Shown here: positions 25,446-34,336 of the stretch, piece by piece
How positions within the stretch are numbered: the stretch's first letter is position 1
Layout of the letters: each line of letters starts with the position of its first letter
Assembly (NCBI RefSeq): GCF_021605415.1
Contig: NZ_WKEQ01000001.1
Location: forward strand, 1-64,000
From: Pseudomonas syringae
GTDB lineage: Bacteria; Pseudomonadota; Gammaproteobacteria; Pseudomonadales; Pseudomonadaceae
DNA length: 64,000 nt
Reading direction: 5' to 3'
Program-made: the position numbers and the translations under genes
Notes under the pieces: generated by a model
What the model was told of the DNA's origin: nothing
Seen by the model: only the letters and a program-made list of their open reading frames with translations
Databases searched by the model: none

Positions 25446-26819
25446 TTAGGGCAGACATCGGCACCGTCCCTCCATCCTGCGCTGACCAATGTCCGTCCAG
25501 CCACCGAGCAACCCGCGCATCTTGCCGTCGGTGCCGTAAAAAGGCACCGTCCATTGGTAGATATCCTTGGGGCCGCACTTGAACAACAACTGCCGTTTAC
25601 TGAACCGGGTCTTGCGCGTGTTCAGTTGCACCATGAACTCGTCGTGCAGCATCACGGCGGTGGCTTGGGGAAGGATATCGACGTCGGTCAGCCGCCGCCC
25701 CTGAATCTGATCGAAACGTACCGACAGCGCCTCTTCATAGCTGCGGTTGCAGGTCACCAGGCGCCCTTCCAGATCCCGGACAAACATCGGATCGGGCATG
25801 GCATTGATCAGCGCATGCTGAAATGCCAATTGATCGCCCAAGTCTTTCTCGGCCTCGCCGCGCTGCTTGATCACCGAGGACAATCGGCGGTTCCAGATCA
25901 ACGACAGCCCACCGAAGATCCCGACCACCAACATTCCCCAGCAACCCCATTCGCCCAAACGTTGCCAGATCGTCGGCGCCACGGGCGGCGCGATACCGCC
26001 CAGCCATTTATGGCGAAGCGCGCGCAACTCGGCAGCGGGGAACACTTCCAGCGCCTTGTTGAGAATACTTAATAGTTCCGGCATGCCCTTGCGCATCGCC
26101 AAGTGATCCGCTTCCCACTTGCCTTCCAGCAGTGCTCCGACCCTGAGCAGGCCCGACGGGTATAACTGCGCACCGATTTCATTTTCGATGGTGGCGTAGG
26201 CTTCACCACTTTCCACCAGCGCACGGGCTTCGGCGTATGTCTTGACCGAACGCACTGCGATGGACGGGTATTCGCGCCTGATGATGTCCTCCAGCGCGTG
26301 TCGGGCCGGCAAGACGAGCACCCGTTTGGCCAGTTGATCCAGCGATTGCACCGCAGGCTCTCCTGCCCGACCGACAAATACCCAACCGGCCCCGCCAAAG
26401 GCATGGCTGAAATCCAGAAACGCCTTGCGCTCATCGTTCATCGCCAGTGTCGTGCTGATGTCCGCCTCACCGTTTTCCAGGCGTTCCAGCATCTGATCCG
26501 TGGAGAACGACTCGCGATGTACAAACTGCAATCCGGTCATAGCGCTGATGCGCTTGAGCACATCATTGTTCAAACCGTTCCAGTGACCATGCTCATCCTG
26601 GAACAGATACAGCGGATATTGCACCGACGCGACAATGACTTGCGGGTTATCGCGTATCCATTGCCGCTCCCTGTCGTTCAGCGCGACAGGCGCGATCCGC
26701 AGCCCGGTTTCCTGTTCATGCAGCACAAGTTGCGCGGCCATGCTCCAGCGCAAGCCTCCCAACAGGCATAACAATAAAATCCAGCGCAGGGCTGGCTTCA
26801 GTCCTCTTTCAAACAGCAT
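25446..26819 (-). CDS. BvgS-like sensor lacking its kinase domains (SBP-TM-PAS)
   Basis: 457 residues from the ATG at 26819 (MLFERGLKPALRWILLLCLL), with GGAAG ahead of it. After a signal or TM segment comes a SBP_bac_3 (PBPb) domain at about 45-285 (RERQWIRDNPQVIVASVQYPLYLF, LENGEADISTTLAMNDER). A membrane segment follows at about 300-320, and a PAS domain at about 335-445 (NAMPDPMFVRDLEGRLVTCNRSYEE). BvgS/EvgS/RocS sensors then continue with HisKA, HATPase, receiver and HPt. Here the protein stops right after GGWTDIGQRRMEGRC, where the kinase linker would begin, so it has no catalytic module. Either a deletion derivative or a pure binding protein. Confidence 0.75.
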   Translation of the reverse strand: MLFERGLKPALRWILLLCLLGGLRWSMAAQLVLHEQETGLRIAPVALNDRERQWIRDNPQVIVASVQYPLYLFQDEHGHWNGLNNDVLKRISAMTGLQFVHRESFSTDQMLERLENGEADISTTLAMNDERKAFLDFSHAFGGAGWVFVGRAGEPAVQSLDQLAKRVLVLPARHALEDIIRREYPSIAVRSVKTYAEARALVESGEAYATIENEIGAQLYPSGLLRVGALLEGKWEADHLAMRKGMPELLSILNKALEVFPAAELRALRHKWLGGIAPPVAPTIWQRLGEWGCWGMLVVGIFGGLSLIWNRRLSSVIKQRGEAEKDLGDQLAFQHALINAMPDPMFVRDLEGRLVTCNRSYEEALSVRFDQIQGRRLTDVDILPQATAVMLHDEFMVQLNTRKTRFSKRQLLFKCGPKDIYQWTVPFYGTDGKMRGLLGGWTDIGQRRMEGRCRCLP

Positions 26820-26895
26820 TGCCACTTCCTTCGTAATCGACTCACCCATCCTTCAAGGGGTGAAAACCCGGGCAGTGTGGCACGCAAAAACAAGA

Positions 26896-26917
26896 AAGCC
26901 CGTCAGGAGACGGGCTT
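26896..26917 (-). terminator. Intrinsic hairpin after the sensor promoter / thrC end
   Basis: AAGCCCGTC, loop AGGA, GACGGGCTT, followed on the minus strand by TCTTGTTTTTG. It lies 24 bases beyond the thrC stop and fits a terminator for the hom-thrC operon. Confidence 0.85.
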
Positions 26918-26940
26918 CAAAATGTGACAGCGTTACGGCG

Positions 26941-28350
26941 TTAAAGTGGCTTGCCGCGGTTGCCATGCTGGCTGACAAAGGCCTGCACGGCTTTCAGGTC
27001 GTTTGGCAAAACGGTGCAACGTTCTTCTCGCTCAAACAAATCAGAAAGATGTGCAGGTAGTTCGAGAGCTTTTCCTACACCGGCTTTTTCCACTGCGTCA
27101 GGGAATTTGACCGGATGCGCCGTGCCGAGGATCACCATCGGGATGTCCAGACTGCGACGGCATTCACGCGCAGCCCTGACGCCGATGGCCGTGTGCGGAT
27201 CAAGCACTTCGCCGCATTGCTCGTAGACTTCGGCAATGGTTTCGCAGGTTTGCGCGTCGTCCACCGCCAGCGAGTCGAACAGCTTGCGCGCTTCGGTCCA
27301 GCGTTCCTGTTCAACGCTGAAACCGCCACCCTGCCTGAACGAATCCATCAGGCCGGCAATCGCCGCGCCGTTGCGACCGTGCAGGTCGAACAACAGACGT
27401 TCGAAGTTCGACGAAACCATGATGTCCATCGACGGCGACAGCGTAGCGTGCAAGGTTTCCTTGACGTACTGATTGCCGCTCATGAAGCGGTGCAGGATGT
27501 CGTTGCGGTTGGTGGCGACGATCAACTGGTTGATCGGCAGGCCCATGTTGCGCGCCAGGTAACCGGCAAAAATGTCGCCGAAGTTGCCGGTCGGCACCGA
27601 GAACGACACCGAACGCGCCGGCCCGCCCAATTGCAGCGATGCGTGGAAGTAGTAAACGATCTGAGCCATGATCCGCGCCCAGTTGATCGAATTCACTGCC
27701 ACCAGACGCGTGCCTTTGAGGAAGCTCTGGTCGGCGAAGCTGTTCTTGACCATTTCCTGGCAGTCATCGAAGTTGCCTTCAATGGCGATGTTGTGGATGT
27801 TCTCGCCGTAAATGGCGGTCATCTGCCGACGCTGCACTTCAGACACCCGGTTATGCGGGTGCAGGATGAAGATGTCGACGTTTTCGCAGTGCTTGCAGCC
27901 TTCAATGGCCGCCGAACCGGTGTCACCGGAAGTGGCGCCAACGATGACCACACGCTCGCCGCGTTTTTCCAGCACGTAGTCGAGCAAACGACCGAGCAGT
28001 TGCAGGGCGAAGTCCTTGAACGCCAGGGTCGGGCCGTGGAACAGCTCCATCACCCATTCATTGCCGTTCAGCTGACGCAGCGGGGCCACGGCGCTGTGGG
28101 AAAACACGGCGTAGGTTTGTTCAAGGATCTTTTTGAAATCGGCATCGGGGATGCTGCCGGTCACGAACGGACGCATCACGCGGAACGCCAGCTCGTGATA
28201 CGGCAGGCCGGCCCAGGAAGCGATTTCTTCCTGAGTGAAACGTGGCAGGCATTCCGGAACGTACAGACCGCCGTCGGTGGCAAGACCGGTCAGCAGGACG
28301 TCTTCGAAATTCAAGGCCGGTGCCTGGCCGCGAGTACTGATATAGCGCAT
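26941..28350 (-). CDS. thrC: Threonine synthase
   Basis: 469 residues from the ATG at 28350 (MRYISTRGQAPALNFEDVLL). The PLP lysine lies in HGPTLAFKDFALQLLGR at about 105-121. VGATSGDTGSAAIEG, VSFSVPTGNFGDIFAGYLA and VILGTAHPVKFPDAVEK are the expected substrate and cofactor segments of the longer fungal/proteobacterial class. It converts O-phosphohomoserine to threonine. It lies about 100 bases downstream of hom on the same strand and completes the threonine branch. Confidence 0.97.
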   Translation of the reverse strand: MRYISTRGQAPALNFEDVLLTGLATDGGLYVPECLPRFTQEEIASWAGLPYHELAFRVMRPFVTGSIPDADFKKILEQTYAVFSHSAVAPLRQLNGNEWVMELFHGPTLAFKDFALQLLGRLLDYVLEKRGERVVIVGATSGDTGSAAIEGCKHCENVDIFILHPHNRVSEVQRRQMTAIYGENIHNIAIEGNFDDCQEMVKNSFADQSFLKGTRLVAVNSINWARIMAQIVYYFHASLQLGGPARSVSFSVPTGNFGDIFAGYLARNMGLPINQLIVATNRNDILHRFMSGNQYVKETLHATLSPSMDIMVSSNFERLLFDLHGRNGAAIAGLMDSFRQGGGFSVEQERWTEARKLFDSLAVDDAQTCETIAEVYEQCGEVLDPHTAIGVRAARECRRSLDIPMVILGTAHPVKFPDAVEKAGVGKALELPAHLSDLFEREERCTVLPNDLKAVQAFVSQHGNRGKPL

Positions 28351-28372
28351 AGGGGGCAAACCTTTGGTTTGA

Positions 28373-28450
28373 GCTTGAAGCGTCGAGCTGCAAGCAGAAA
28401 GTGAAAAGCGGTTCTGCTTTCACTTGCGGCCTGCAGCCTGAAGCTGGCAG
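28373..28450. repeat. GCTTGAAGC/CTTGCGGC-type palindromic repeat
   Basis: The region between hom and thrC holds inverted segments (AGCTTGAAGC...CTGCAAGCAGAAAGTGAAAAGC against GCTTTCACTTGCGGCCTGCAG...GAAGCT). It is related to the 5726-5784 repeat. Confidence 0.6.
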
Positions 28451-28456
28451 CTGCTG

Positions 28457-29761
28457 TTAATTCAGATGCTCGACACGGATCCGTACAACCGGCCCGACCA
28501 CGCCGGCCAACGCTTCGAGGGCAGCGATGGCATCATTGATGTGCTGCTCCAGCACGCGATGGGTCAGCAGGATCATCGGCACCAGACCGTCATGCTCTTC
28601 GACTTCTTTCTGCATGATCGATTCGATGTTGATACCGCGTTCCGACAGGATGCTCGCAACCTGGGCCAAAACGCCCGGATGATCCTTGGCCTGAATGCGC
28701 AGGTAGTAGGCGCTTTCGCAGGCTTCGATCGGCAGGATCGGATGAGCCGACAGCGAATCCGGCTGGAAGGCCAGGTGCGGCACACGGTTTTCCGGATCCG
28801 AGGTCATGGCGCGAACCACGTCCACCAGGTCGGCGATCACCGACGATGCGGTCGGCTCCATGCCGGCGCCGGCGCCGTAGAACAACGTAGAACCCGCAGC
28901 GTCACCGTTGACCATCACGGCGTTCATCACGCCGTTGACGTTGGCGATCAGGCGATCGGCCGGAATCAGCGTCGGGTGTACGCGCAACTCGATGCCGGCC
29001 GCTGTGCTGCGGGCCACGCCAAGGTGCTTGATGCGATAGCCCAGCGCTTCGGCGTAGTTGACGTCGGCAGTGGTCAGTTTGGTGATGCCTTCGGTGTAAG
29101 CCTTATCGAATTGCAGCGGAATGCCGAACGCGATGGACGCCAGGATCGTCAGCTTGTGGGCGGCGTCGATACCCTCAACGTCGAAGGTCGGATCGGCTTC
29201 GGCGTAACCCAATGCTTGAGCTTCGGCCAACACGTCTTCGAAGGTGCGACCTTTCTCGCGCATTTCCGTGAGGATGAAGTTGCCGGTGCCGTTGATGATG
29301 CCGGCGACCCAGTTGATCCGGTTGGCCGACAGGCCTTCACGGATTGCCTTGATCACCGGAATGCCACCGGCGACCGCCGCTTCGAATGCCACGATCACGC
29401 CTTTCTCGCGTGCCTTGGCGAAAATTTCATTACCGTGAACGGCAATCAGTGCCTTGTTCGCGGTGACCACATGCTTGCCATTCTCGATGGCTTTGAGTAC
29501 CAGCTCGCGGGCAACGGTGTAGCCGCCCATCAGCTCTATGACGATGTCGATCTCAGGGTTCGTGGCCACTTCGAAGACATCGTTGGTAATCGCAATACCG
29601 GTCGTCTGGAACTGAGGCTTTGGCGTGCGCATGGCAATTTGTGCCACTTCGATCCCACGCCCGGCACGACGAGCAATTTCCTCGGCGTTGCGCTGAAGTA
29701 CGTTGAAGGTTCCGCCACCGACGGTCCCTAACCCACAGATGCCTACTTTGACCGGTTTCAC
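28457..29761 (-). CDS. hom: Homoserine dehydrogenase
   Basis: 434 residues from the GTG at 29761 (V/MKPVKVGICGLGTVGGGTF); the frame beyond it to a TTG codon is not family sequence. The Rossmann motif GLGTVGGG is at the N-terminus, VIELMGGYTVARELVLKA and HVVTANKALIA follow, and the catalytic domain has FEAAVAGGIPVIKAIREGL and YAEADPTFDVEGIDAAHKLTILA. The C-terminal ACT domain (YYLRIQAKDHPGVLAQVASILSE, about 352-374) gives feedback control by threonine. It makes homoserine from aspartate semialdehyde. It is the non-fused form, upstream of thrC. Confidence 0.97.
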   Translation of the reverse strand: MKPVKVGICGLGTVGGGTFNVLQRNAEEIARRAGRGIEVAQIAMRTPKPQFQTTGIAITNDVFEVATNPEIDIVIELMGGYTVARELVLKAIENGKHVVTANKALIAVHGNEIFAKAREKGVIVAFEAAVAGGIPVIKAIREGLSANRINWVAGIINGTGNFILTEMREKGRTFEDVLAEAQALGYAEADPTFDVEGIDAAHKLTILASIAFGIPLQFDKAYTEGITKLTTADVNYAEALGYRIKHLGVARSTAAGIELRVHPTLIPADRLIANVNGVMNAVMVNGDAAGSTLFYGAGAGMEPTASSVIADLVDVVRAMTSDPENRVPHLAFQPDSLSAHPILPIEACESAYYLRIQAKDHPGVLAQVASILSERGINIESIMQKEVEEHDGLVPMILLTHRVLEQHINDAIAALEALAGVVGPVVRIRVEHLN

Positions 29762-29894
29762 TGTGAACTCCCCATAAAACGGCCGACGCAAGGCCGGCCG
29801 TGAAAACAACCGCAGAATCGCGGCTCTCTATTGATGGCCCGGCGATGTTGCCGCCGGACCACGCTCGTCACAGGCTCACCGTAACGAGGCGAAT

Positions 29895-30626
29895 TTACTT
29901 CGCGCCCAGCGCCAGTTTGGCGACTTGTGGCGCAGGCTGGTAGCCCGGAATCACCTGTCCGTCAGCCAAAACGATGGCCGGCGTACCGTTCACGCCAATC
30001 GACTGACCGAGGGCGAACTGTTTCGACACCGGGTTTTCGCATTTGGCGGCTTTGATTTCATTGCCGTCGACCATTTTGTCCATGGCCGCTTTCTTGTCTT
30101 TCGAGCACCACACCGCTTGCAGTTGCTCGTCACCCGGCGAACCCAGGCCCTGACGCGGGAACGCCACGTAACGCACTTCGATGCCTCGCTTGTTCAGCTC
30201 AGGCACTTCGGCGTGCAGTTTGTGGCAGTACGGGCAAGTGGTGTCGGTGAAGACGGTGATGTGCGATTTGGTCTCGCCCACGGCGGGGTAGACCACGGTT
30301 TCGGCGACGGGAATGGCATTGATCAGCTTGGACACGCCCAGGCGTTCGGTTTTTTCGGTCAGGTTGACCGGTTTGCCGTCCTTGAGCTCAAACATGTAGC
30401 CCTGAACGATGTACTGGCCATCGGCACTGGCGTAGAGCACGCGGCTGCCCTTGAGTTTGACTTCGTACAGACCGGCCAGCGGGCTGGCGGAGATGCTGTC
30501 TACTGGCACTTCGAGCTGGAGGTTTTCCAGGCTTTTACGAATCGCTTTGTCGGCCGCGTCATCGGCGACGGCAAAGGTGCTGACCAACGCAATGGCTGCG
30601 GCGGCGAAAATCTGGGTCAGACGCAT
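29895..30626 (-). CDS. dsbC: Thiol:disulfide interchange protein DsbC
   Basis: 243 residues from the ATG at 30626 (MRLTQIFAAAAIALVSTFAVA, a Sec signal). The dimerisation domain is at about 22-85. The thioredoxin-fold domain carries the active site TTCPYCHKLH near residue 125 and a cis-Pro loop at VNGTPAIVLADG. DsbC isomerises wrong disulfides in the periplasm and is kept reduced by DsbD. It lies upstream of hom and downstream of xerD, an arrangement usual in Pseudomonas. Confidence 0.95.
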   Translation of the reverse strand: MRLTQIFAAAAIALVSTFAVADDAADKAIRKSLENLQLEVPVDSISASPLAGLYEVKLKGSRVLYASADGQYIVQGYMFELKDGKPVNLTEKTERLGVSKLINAIPVAETVVYPAVGETKSHITVFTDTTCPYCHKLHAEVPELNKRGIEVRYVAFPRQGLGSPGDEQLQAVWCSKDKKAAMDKMVDGNEIKAAKCENPVSKQFALGQSIGVNGTPAIVLADGQVIPGYQPAPQVAKLALGAK

Positions 30627-30847
30627 GAGAACTCCTAAGGCGGACAAACGGAACGATCAGAACGCCCGTGCCGAAACACCGGGTCATAACCGCCCATCGT
30701 GCAAACCGGCAAAGCCTACCACAGAAGGCTCGCACGACCGAATGCACCTGATGATCCACACTTTCCCGTGTGTAGGCGCTGCGCAAGCTCGGGCCGCGAT
30801 CGGACGATCTTTTGACCTCAAGGGAGCGCGGAGCGTCGCGGGCTGCA

Positions 30848-30868
30848 TTCCCACGCGGAGCGTGGGAA
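30848..30868. repeat. Short palindrome with adjoining half repeat, xerD-dsbC gap
   Basis: TTCCCACG, loop CGGAG, CGTGGGAA, followed at 30874-30897 by a half copy of the GATCGCAGCCTGCGGC family. The 290-base gap 30627-30915 holds otherwise only debris of these repeats. Confidence 0.6.
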
Positions 30869-30915
30869 CGATCAGATCGCAGCCTGCGGCAACTCCTACA
30901 CGGGGCGAACCGGGT

Positions 30916-31812
30916 TCAGCCTCTGGGGTGATGTTTGGCGTGCAATTCCTGCAACCGTGCCCGGGCGACGTGGGTATAGATCTGGGTGGTGGATAAGTCG
31001 CTGTGGCCCAGCAGCATCTGCACCACGCGCAGGTCGGCGCCGTGGTTGAGCAGATGCGTGGCGAAGGCATGGCGCAAGGTGTGCGGCGACAGCGACTTGC
31101 TGATCCCGGCCACCTGCGCCTGATGCTTGATGCGGTGCCAGAAGGTCTGGCGGGTCATCTGCTCTCCGCGCAGGCTGGGGAACAGCACATCACTGGGGCG
31201 CCCGCCGAGCAACTCGTCACGGCCATCACGCATGTAGCGCTCGACCCAGACAATCGCCTCCTCGCCCATTGGCACAAGCCGCTCCTTACTGCCCTTGCCC
31301 ATCACGCGTAATACGCCCTGACGCAAGTTCACCTGTTCCAGCGTGAGGCTGATCAGCTCGGTTACCCGCAAGCCGCAGGCGTACAGCACTTCAAGCATGG
31401 CGCGATCACGTTGACCGATGGCTTCGCTGAGATCCGGCGCGGCGAGTAACGCTTCGACATCGGATTCCGACAGGGATTTAGGCAACGGCCTACCGAGTTG
31501 CGGCATATCGACGCGCAGCGTCGGATCCACGGTGATCAGTTTTTCCCGCAGCAAATAGCGATAAAAGCTACGTACGCCGGAGAGAAATCTCGCGGTGGAG
31601 CGCGGCTTGTAGTTCTGTTCCAGGCGCCAGGCCAGGTGATCGAGGATCAACTCGCGGCCGGCGTTGCTCAGCTCGATATTTTTCTCCTGCAGCCAGCCGT
31701 TGAACAGCGCCAGATCGCTGCGATAGGCGCCACGGGTGTTATCGGAGAGGCCCTTTTCCAGCCACAGGGCGTCGAGGAATTGGTCAATCAGCGGGTGGTC
31801 GATGGCAGGCAT
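30916..31812 (-). CDS. xerD: Tyrosine recombinase XerD
   Basis: 298 residues from the ATG at 31812 (MPAIDHPLIDQFLDALWLEKG), the usual XerD length. Catalytic residues are visible in order: Arg in YACGLRVTELISL, Lys in GKGSKERLVPMG, HxxR in SPHTLRHAFATHLL, His in LLGHSDLSTTQ, and Tyr in IYTHV. With XerC it resolves chromosome dimers at dif. The frame is open for 48 codons upstream, but that part is not family sequence. It is in its housekeeping place before dsbC and is not part of a mobile element. Confidence 0.96.
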   Translation of the reverse strand: MPAIDHPLIDQFLDALWLEKGLSDNTRGAYRSDLALFNGWLQEKNIELSNAGRELILDHLAWRLEQNYKPRSTARFLSGVRSFYRYLLREKLITVDPTLRVDMPQLGRPLPKSLSESDVEALLAAPDLSEAIGQRDRAMLEVLYACGLRVTELISLTLEQVNLRQGVLRVMGKGSKERLVPMGEEAIVWVERYMRDGRDELLGGRPSDVLFPSLRGEQMTRQTFWHRIKHQAQVAGISKSLSPHTLRHAFATHLLNHGADLRVVQMLLGHSDLSTTQIYTHVARARLQELHAKHHPRG

Positions 31813-31989
31813 GGGCACTCGGAGCACGCGAGCCTGAGGGCGGCGCGCGCATAAACATGAACGTTGAAAAATCGCCGCTAGTCTTTCATAGCCCGTAGCT
31901 TCAAGGAACAAAAGCTTCATTGAATATTGATCGCTTCGCAGGCAACCCAGCGTCAACGGTCACGATAATCGGCACACAGCAACCCTCAG

Positions 31990-32067
31990 GTAGGCGCTGC
32001 CAAAGGCTGCGATCTTTTTGTTTTTCCGAGCCAGATCAAAAGATCGCAGCCTGCGGCAGCTCCCACA
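31990..32067. repeat. GATCGCAGCCTGCGGCAGC-type palindrome
   Basis: GTAGGCGCTGCCAAAGGCTGCGATCTTT faces AAAGATCGCAGCCTGCGGCAGCTCCCAC across about 20 bases. It is in the 328-base gap between xerD and rplS (31813-32140), which otherwise holds only the rplS terminator and the presumptive xerD promoter. Confidence 0.85.
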
Positions 32068-32094
32068 GGGGCGGGGCGAAAAAATGGGGGCAAC

Positions 32095-32122
32095 AAAAAA
32101 GCAGCCCGTAGGCTGCTTTTTT
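32095..32122 (-). terminator. Intrinsic terminator of the rpsP-rplS operon
   Basis: AAAAAAGCAGCC, loop CGTA, GGCTGCTTTTTT. It is symmetric and lies 19 bases past the rplS stop. Confidence 0.95.
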
Positions 32123-32140
32123 CTGCATCGGAAGCTGGAC

Positions 32141-32491
32141 TTAAGCCAGTTTTTCCTTGATGCGTGCTGCTTTACCCGACAGGTCGCGCAGGTAGTACAG
32201 CTTGGCTTTGCGTACGTCACCGCGACGTTTAACAGCCATGCTGTCGATCTGCGGGGAGTAGGTCTGGAAAGTACGCTCTACGCCAACACCGTTGGAGATT
32301 TTACGAACGGTGAATGCACTGTTCACGCCGCGGTTACGCTTGGCGATGACAACGCCTTCGAACGCTTGCAGACGGGAACGGTCACCTTCCTTCACTTTAA
32401 CCTGAACGACAATGGTGTCGCCCGGGGCAAAGGTAGGGATTTCTTTGGTCATCTGCTCTGCTTCGAGTGCAAGGATGATTTTGTTAGTCAT
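32141..32491 (-). CDS. rplS: 50S ribosomal protein L19
   Basis: 116 residues ([20 protein letters not shown]). The conserved [35 protein letters not shown] and [45 protein letters not shown] segments are complete. L19 sits at the 30S-50S interface. It is the last gene of rpsP-rimM-trmD-rplS. Confidence 0.98.
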
Positions 32492-32536
32492 GCTGTGCTC
32501 CTAAGGTAAATCGTCGGATCTACCATCGATACGTTG

Positions 32537-33289
32537 TTAACTATCGTCCCGCTCGCGGATGTATTCCTCGAGCAGCTTCTTCTCTTCTCCAGAAAGCGAG
32601 CGGCTTTCCAGAAGATCGGCGCGTCGTTCATAGGTCCGACCAAGGGACTGCTGTAAACGCCAACGCCGGATATGCGCGTGGTTGCCACTTAGCAACACGT
32701 CGGGAACACGCTGATCCGCATACACCTCCGGCCGGGTGTAGTGCGGGCAATCCAGCAAACCATCCGTAAAGGAATCTTCCTCCGCGGAGTCCGCATGCCC
32801 TAAAGCTCCGGGCAGCAGCCGTGTAACCGCATCGATCAGCACCATGGCCGGCAGCTCGCCGCCAGACAGTACATAGTCGCCAATCGACCACTCTTCATCG
32901 ACATGAGCATCAATAAAACGCTCGTCGATGCCTTCATAACGGCCGGCAATCAGGATCAATGCGTCCTCATTCGCCAACTCGCGTACCGCCGACTGATTCA
33001 GTTGACGGCCTTGGGGGGACAGGTAAATCACCTTCGCCGCCTCCCCGGCTGCTGCCTTGGCCTGAGCCAGTGCATCTTCCAGGGGCTTGATCTTCATCAC
33101 CATGCCCGGACCACCGCCAAACGGGCGATCATCCACAGTGTGATGCCGATCGGTCGTGTAATCTCGCGGATTCCAACAGGTCAGCTGCAAAAGCCCCTGT
33201 TTGACCGCACGACTGGTGATGCCGTAGTCGCCGATGGCGGAAAACATTTCGGGAAACAAACTGATCACTTCTACGCGCAAATTAGCCAC
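32537..33289 (-). CDS. trmD: tRNA (guanosine-37-N1)-methyltransferase
   Basis: 250 residues from the GTG at 33289 ([20 protein letters not shown]), directly after the rimM stop; the frame continues into rimM but without similarity. The SPOUT trefoil-knot segments are [26 protein letters not shown], and [27 protein letters not shown], which bind S-adenosylmethionine. The enzyme methylates G37 in tRNAs reading CNN/CGG-type codons and prevents frameshifting. It lies third in its operon. Confidence 0.97.
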   Translation of the reverse strand: MANLRVEVISLFPEMFSAIGDYGITSRAVKQGLLQLTCWNPRDYTTDRHHTVDDRPFGGGPGMVMKIKPLEDALAQAKAAAGEAAKVIYLSPQGRQLNQSAVRELANEDALILIAGRYEGIDERFIDAHVDEEWSIGDYVLSGGELPAMVLIDAVTRLLPGALGHADSAEEDSFTDGLLDCPHYTRPEVYADQRVPDVLLSGNHAHIRRWRLQQSLGRTYERRADLLESRSLSGEEKKLLEEYIRERDDS

Positions 33290-33291
33290 GC

Positions 33292-33828
33292 TTAGAAGTC
33301 CGCGTCCCAATCCACCTTCATCTCGCCCGCTGCGAGGTCGACTGCCAACACGCATTGCGCCGTATAGGGCAACAGGCGTTCGCGATCATCCAGGCTGCCA
33401 GCGCAAGGCTTGACTACCATTACATCATTGGCGCCGGTCTCCAGAAGATGATCGACTTTCCCGAGCAATTGCCCCAGTTGATCGATGACCTTCAGACCTT
33501 CAAGCTGGTACCAGTAGTACTCGCCGTCGGTCAATTCAGGGAACAGGTTGCGCGGCACGCAAATCTCATAACCGGCCAGAAGACGAGCTTCTTCACGATC
33601 ATCAAGACCCTTGAGCTTTGCGACCAGGAACTTGTCGCTCCCGCGTCCACTGACCAGCTCGACCTGTTTGACATTGCCTTCGCGCTTGAGCGTCCAGGTT
33701 TTGTACTGCAACAGGTTTTCAGTCGGATCAGTAAAGGAATACACCTTCACTTCGCCGCGAACGCCGTGAACAGAATAGATTTTGCCAATAACGATCAAAT
33801 CATCGGCAACAGTCGGCGTCGCGTTCAT
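33292..33828 (-). CDS. rimM: Ribosome maturation factor RimM
   Basis: 178 residues ([19 protein letters not shown]). The N-terminal barrel has [15 protein letters not shown] at about 19-33 and the C-terminal PRC barrel [20 protein letters not shown] near 95-115. It binds S19 and the 30S head during assembly. It is placed between rpsP and trmD with spacings of a few bases on each side. Confidence 0.97.
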   Translation of the reverse strand: MNATPTVADDLIVIGKIYSVHGVRGEVKVYSFTDPTENLLQYKTWTLKREGNVKQVELVSGRGSDKFLVAKLKGLDDREEARLLAGYEICVPRNLFPELTDGEYYWYQLEGLKVIDQLGQLLGKVDHLLETGANDVMVVKPCAGSLDDRERLLPYTAQCVLAVDLAAGEMKVDWDADF

Positions 33829-33833
33829 ATTGC

Positions 33834-34085
33834 TCAGGCCGCAGCCTTGGCATTTTCCTTCAACAACTGAGCAACACGCTCAGAAGGTTGTGCACCAACG
33901 CTCAGCCAGTAGGCAACGCGCTCTTGGTTCACGGACAGACGGATTTCCTGACCACGGGCAACAGGATTGAAGAAGCCAATCTGTTCTTTGTGGGAGCCGT
34001 CACGCGGGTTACGCGAGTCGGTTACGGTCAGGTGGTAAAACGGGCGCTTTTTGGAGCCGCCAAGGGCAAGACGGATTGTTAGCAT
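33834..34085 (-). CDS. rpsP: 30S ribosomal protein S16
   Basis: 83 residues ([23 protein letters not shown]), the first gene of the operon, with [21 protein letters not shown] at the end. S16 is an early 30S assembly protein. The operon promoter must lie in the 250 bases between here and ffh (34086-34336), which also hold GC-rich hairpins near 34288-34330. Confidence 0.98.
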   Translation of the reverse strand: MLTIRLALGGSKKRPFYHLTVTDSRNPRDGSHKEQIGFFNPVARGQEIRLSVNQERVAYWLSVGAQPSERVAQLLKENAKAAA

Positions 34086-34306
34086 GTGAACATCGTTCCT
34101 GTAGTCGGTGCTGCAAATCTAAATGCACAGCGGGCATGGGTGCCCGAAAGGCCGCATATTCTAAGGAATATCCGGACTTTTGCAAATGTCTTTTTCCGGC
34201 GCCTATGGCATGCCGTGCAGATCTGCATATAGAGCCGTCGATGAAAACGGCCGGTCAGCTCCCGCCAAGTGCGGGTTTGCTGTTGATCCCGCATCCTTGC
34301 GGGGCC

Positions 34307-34330
34307 TGCGCCGGTGCGACGACCGGCGCA
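34307..34330 (-). terminator. Hairpin after ffh, weak terminator candidate
   Basis: TGCGCCGGT, loop GCGACG, ACCGGCGCA lies six bases past the ffh stop. No T-run follows on the minus strand, so termination there is uncertain. Confidence 0.4.
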
Positions 34331-34336
34331 AAGTCT

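Noticed and set aside
30916..31812. Tyrosine recombinase as evidence of an integrated element
   Set aside because: It is XerD in its conserved core position before dsbC, with no att repeats or cargo.
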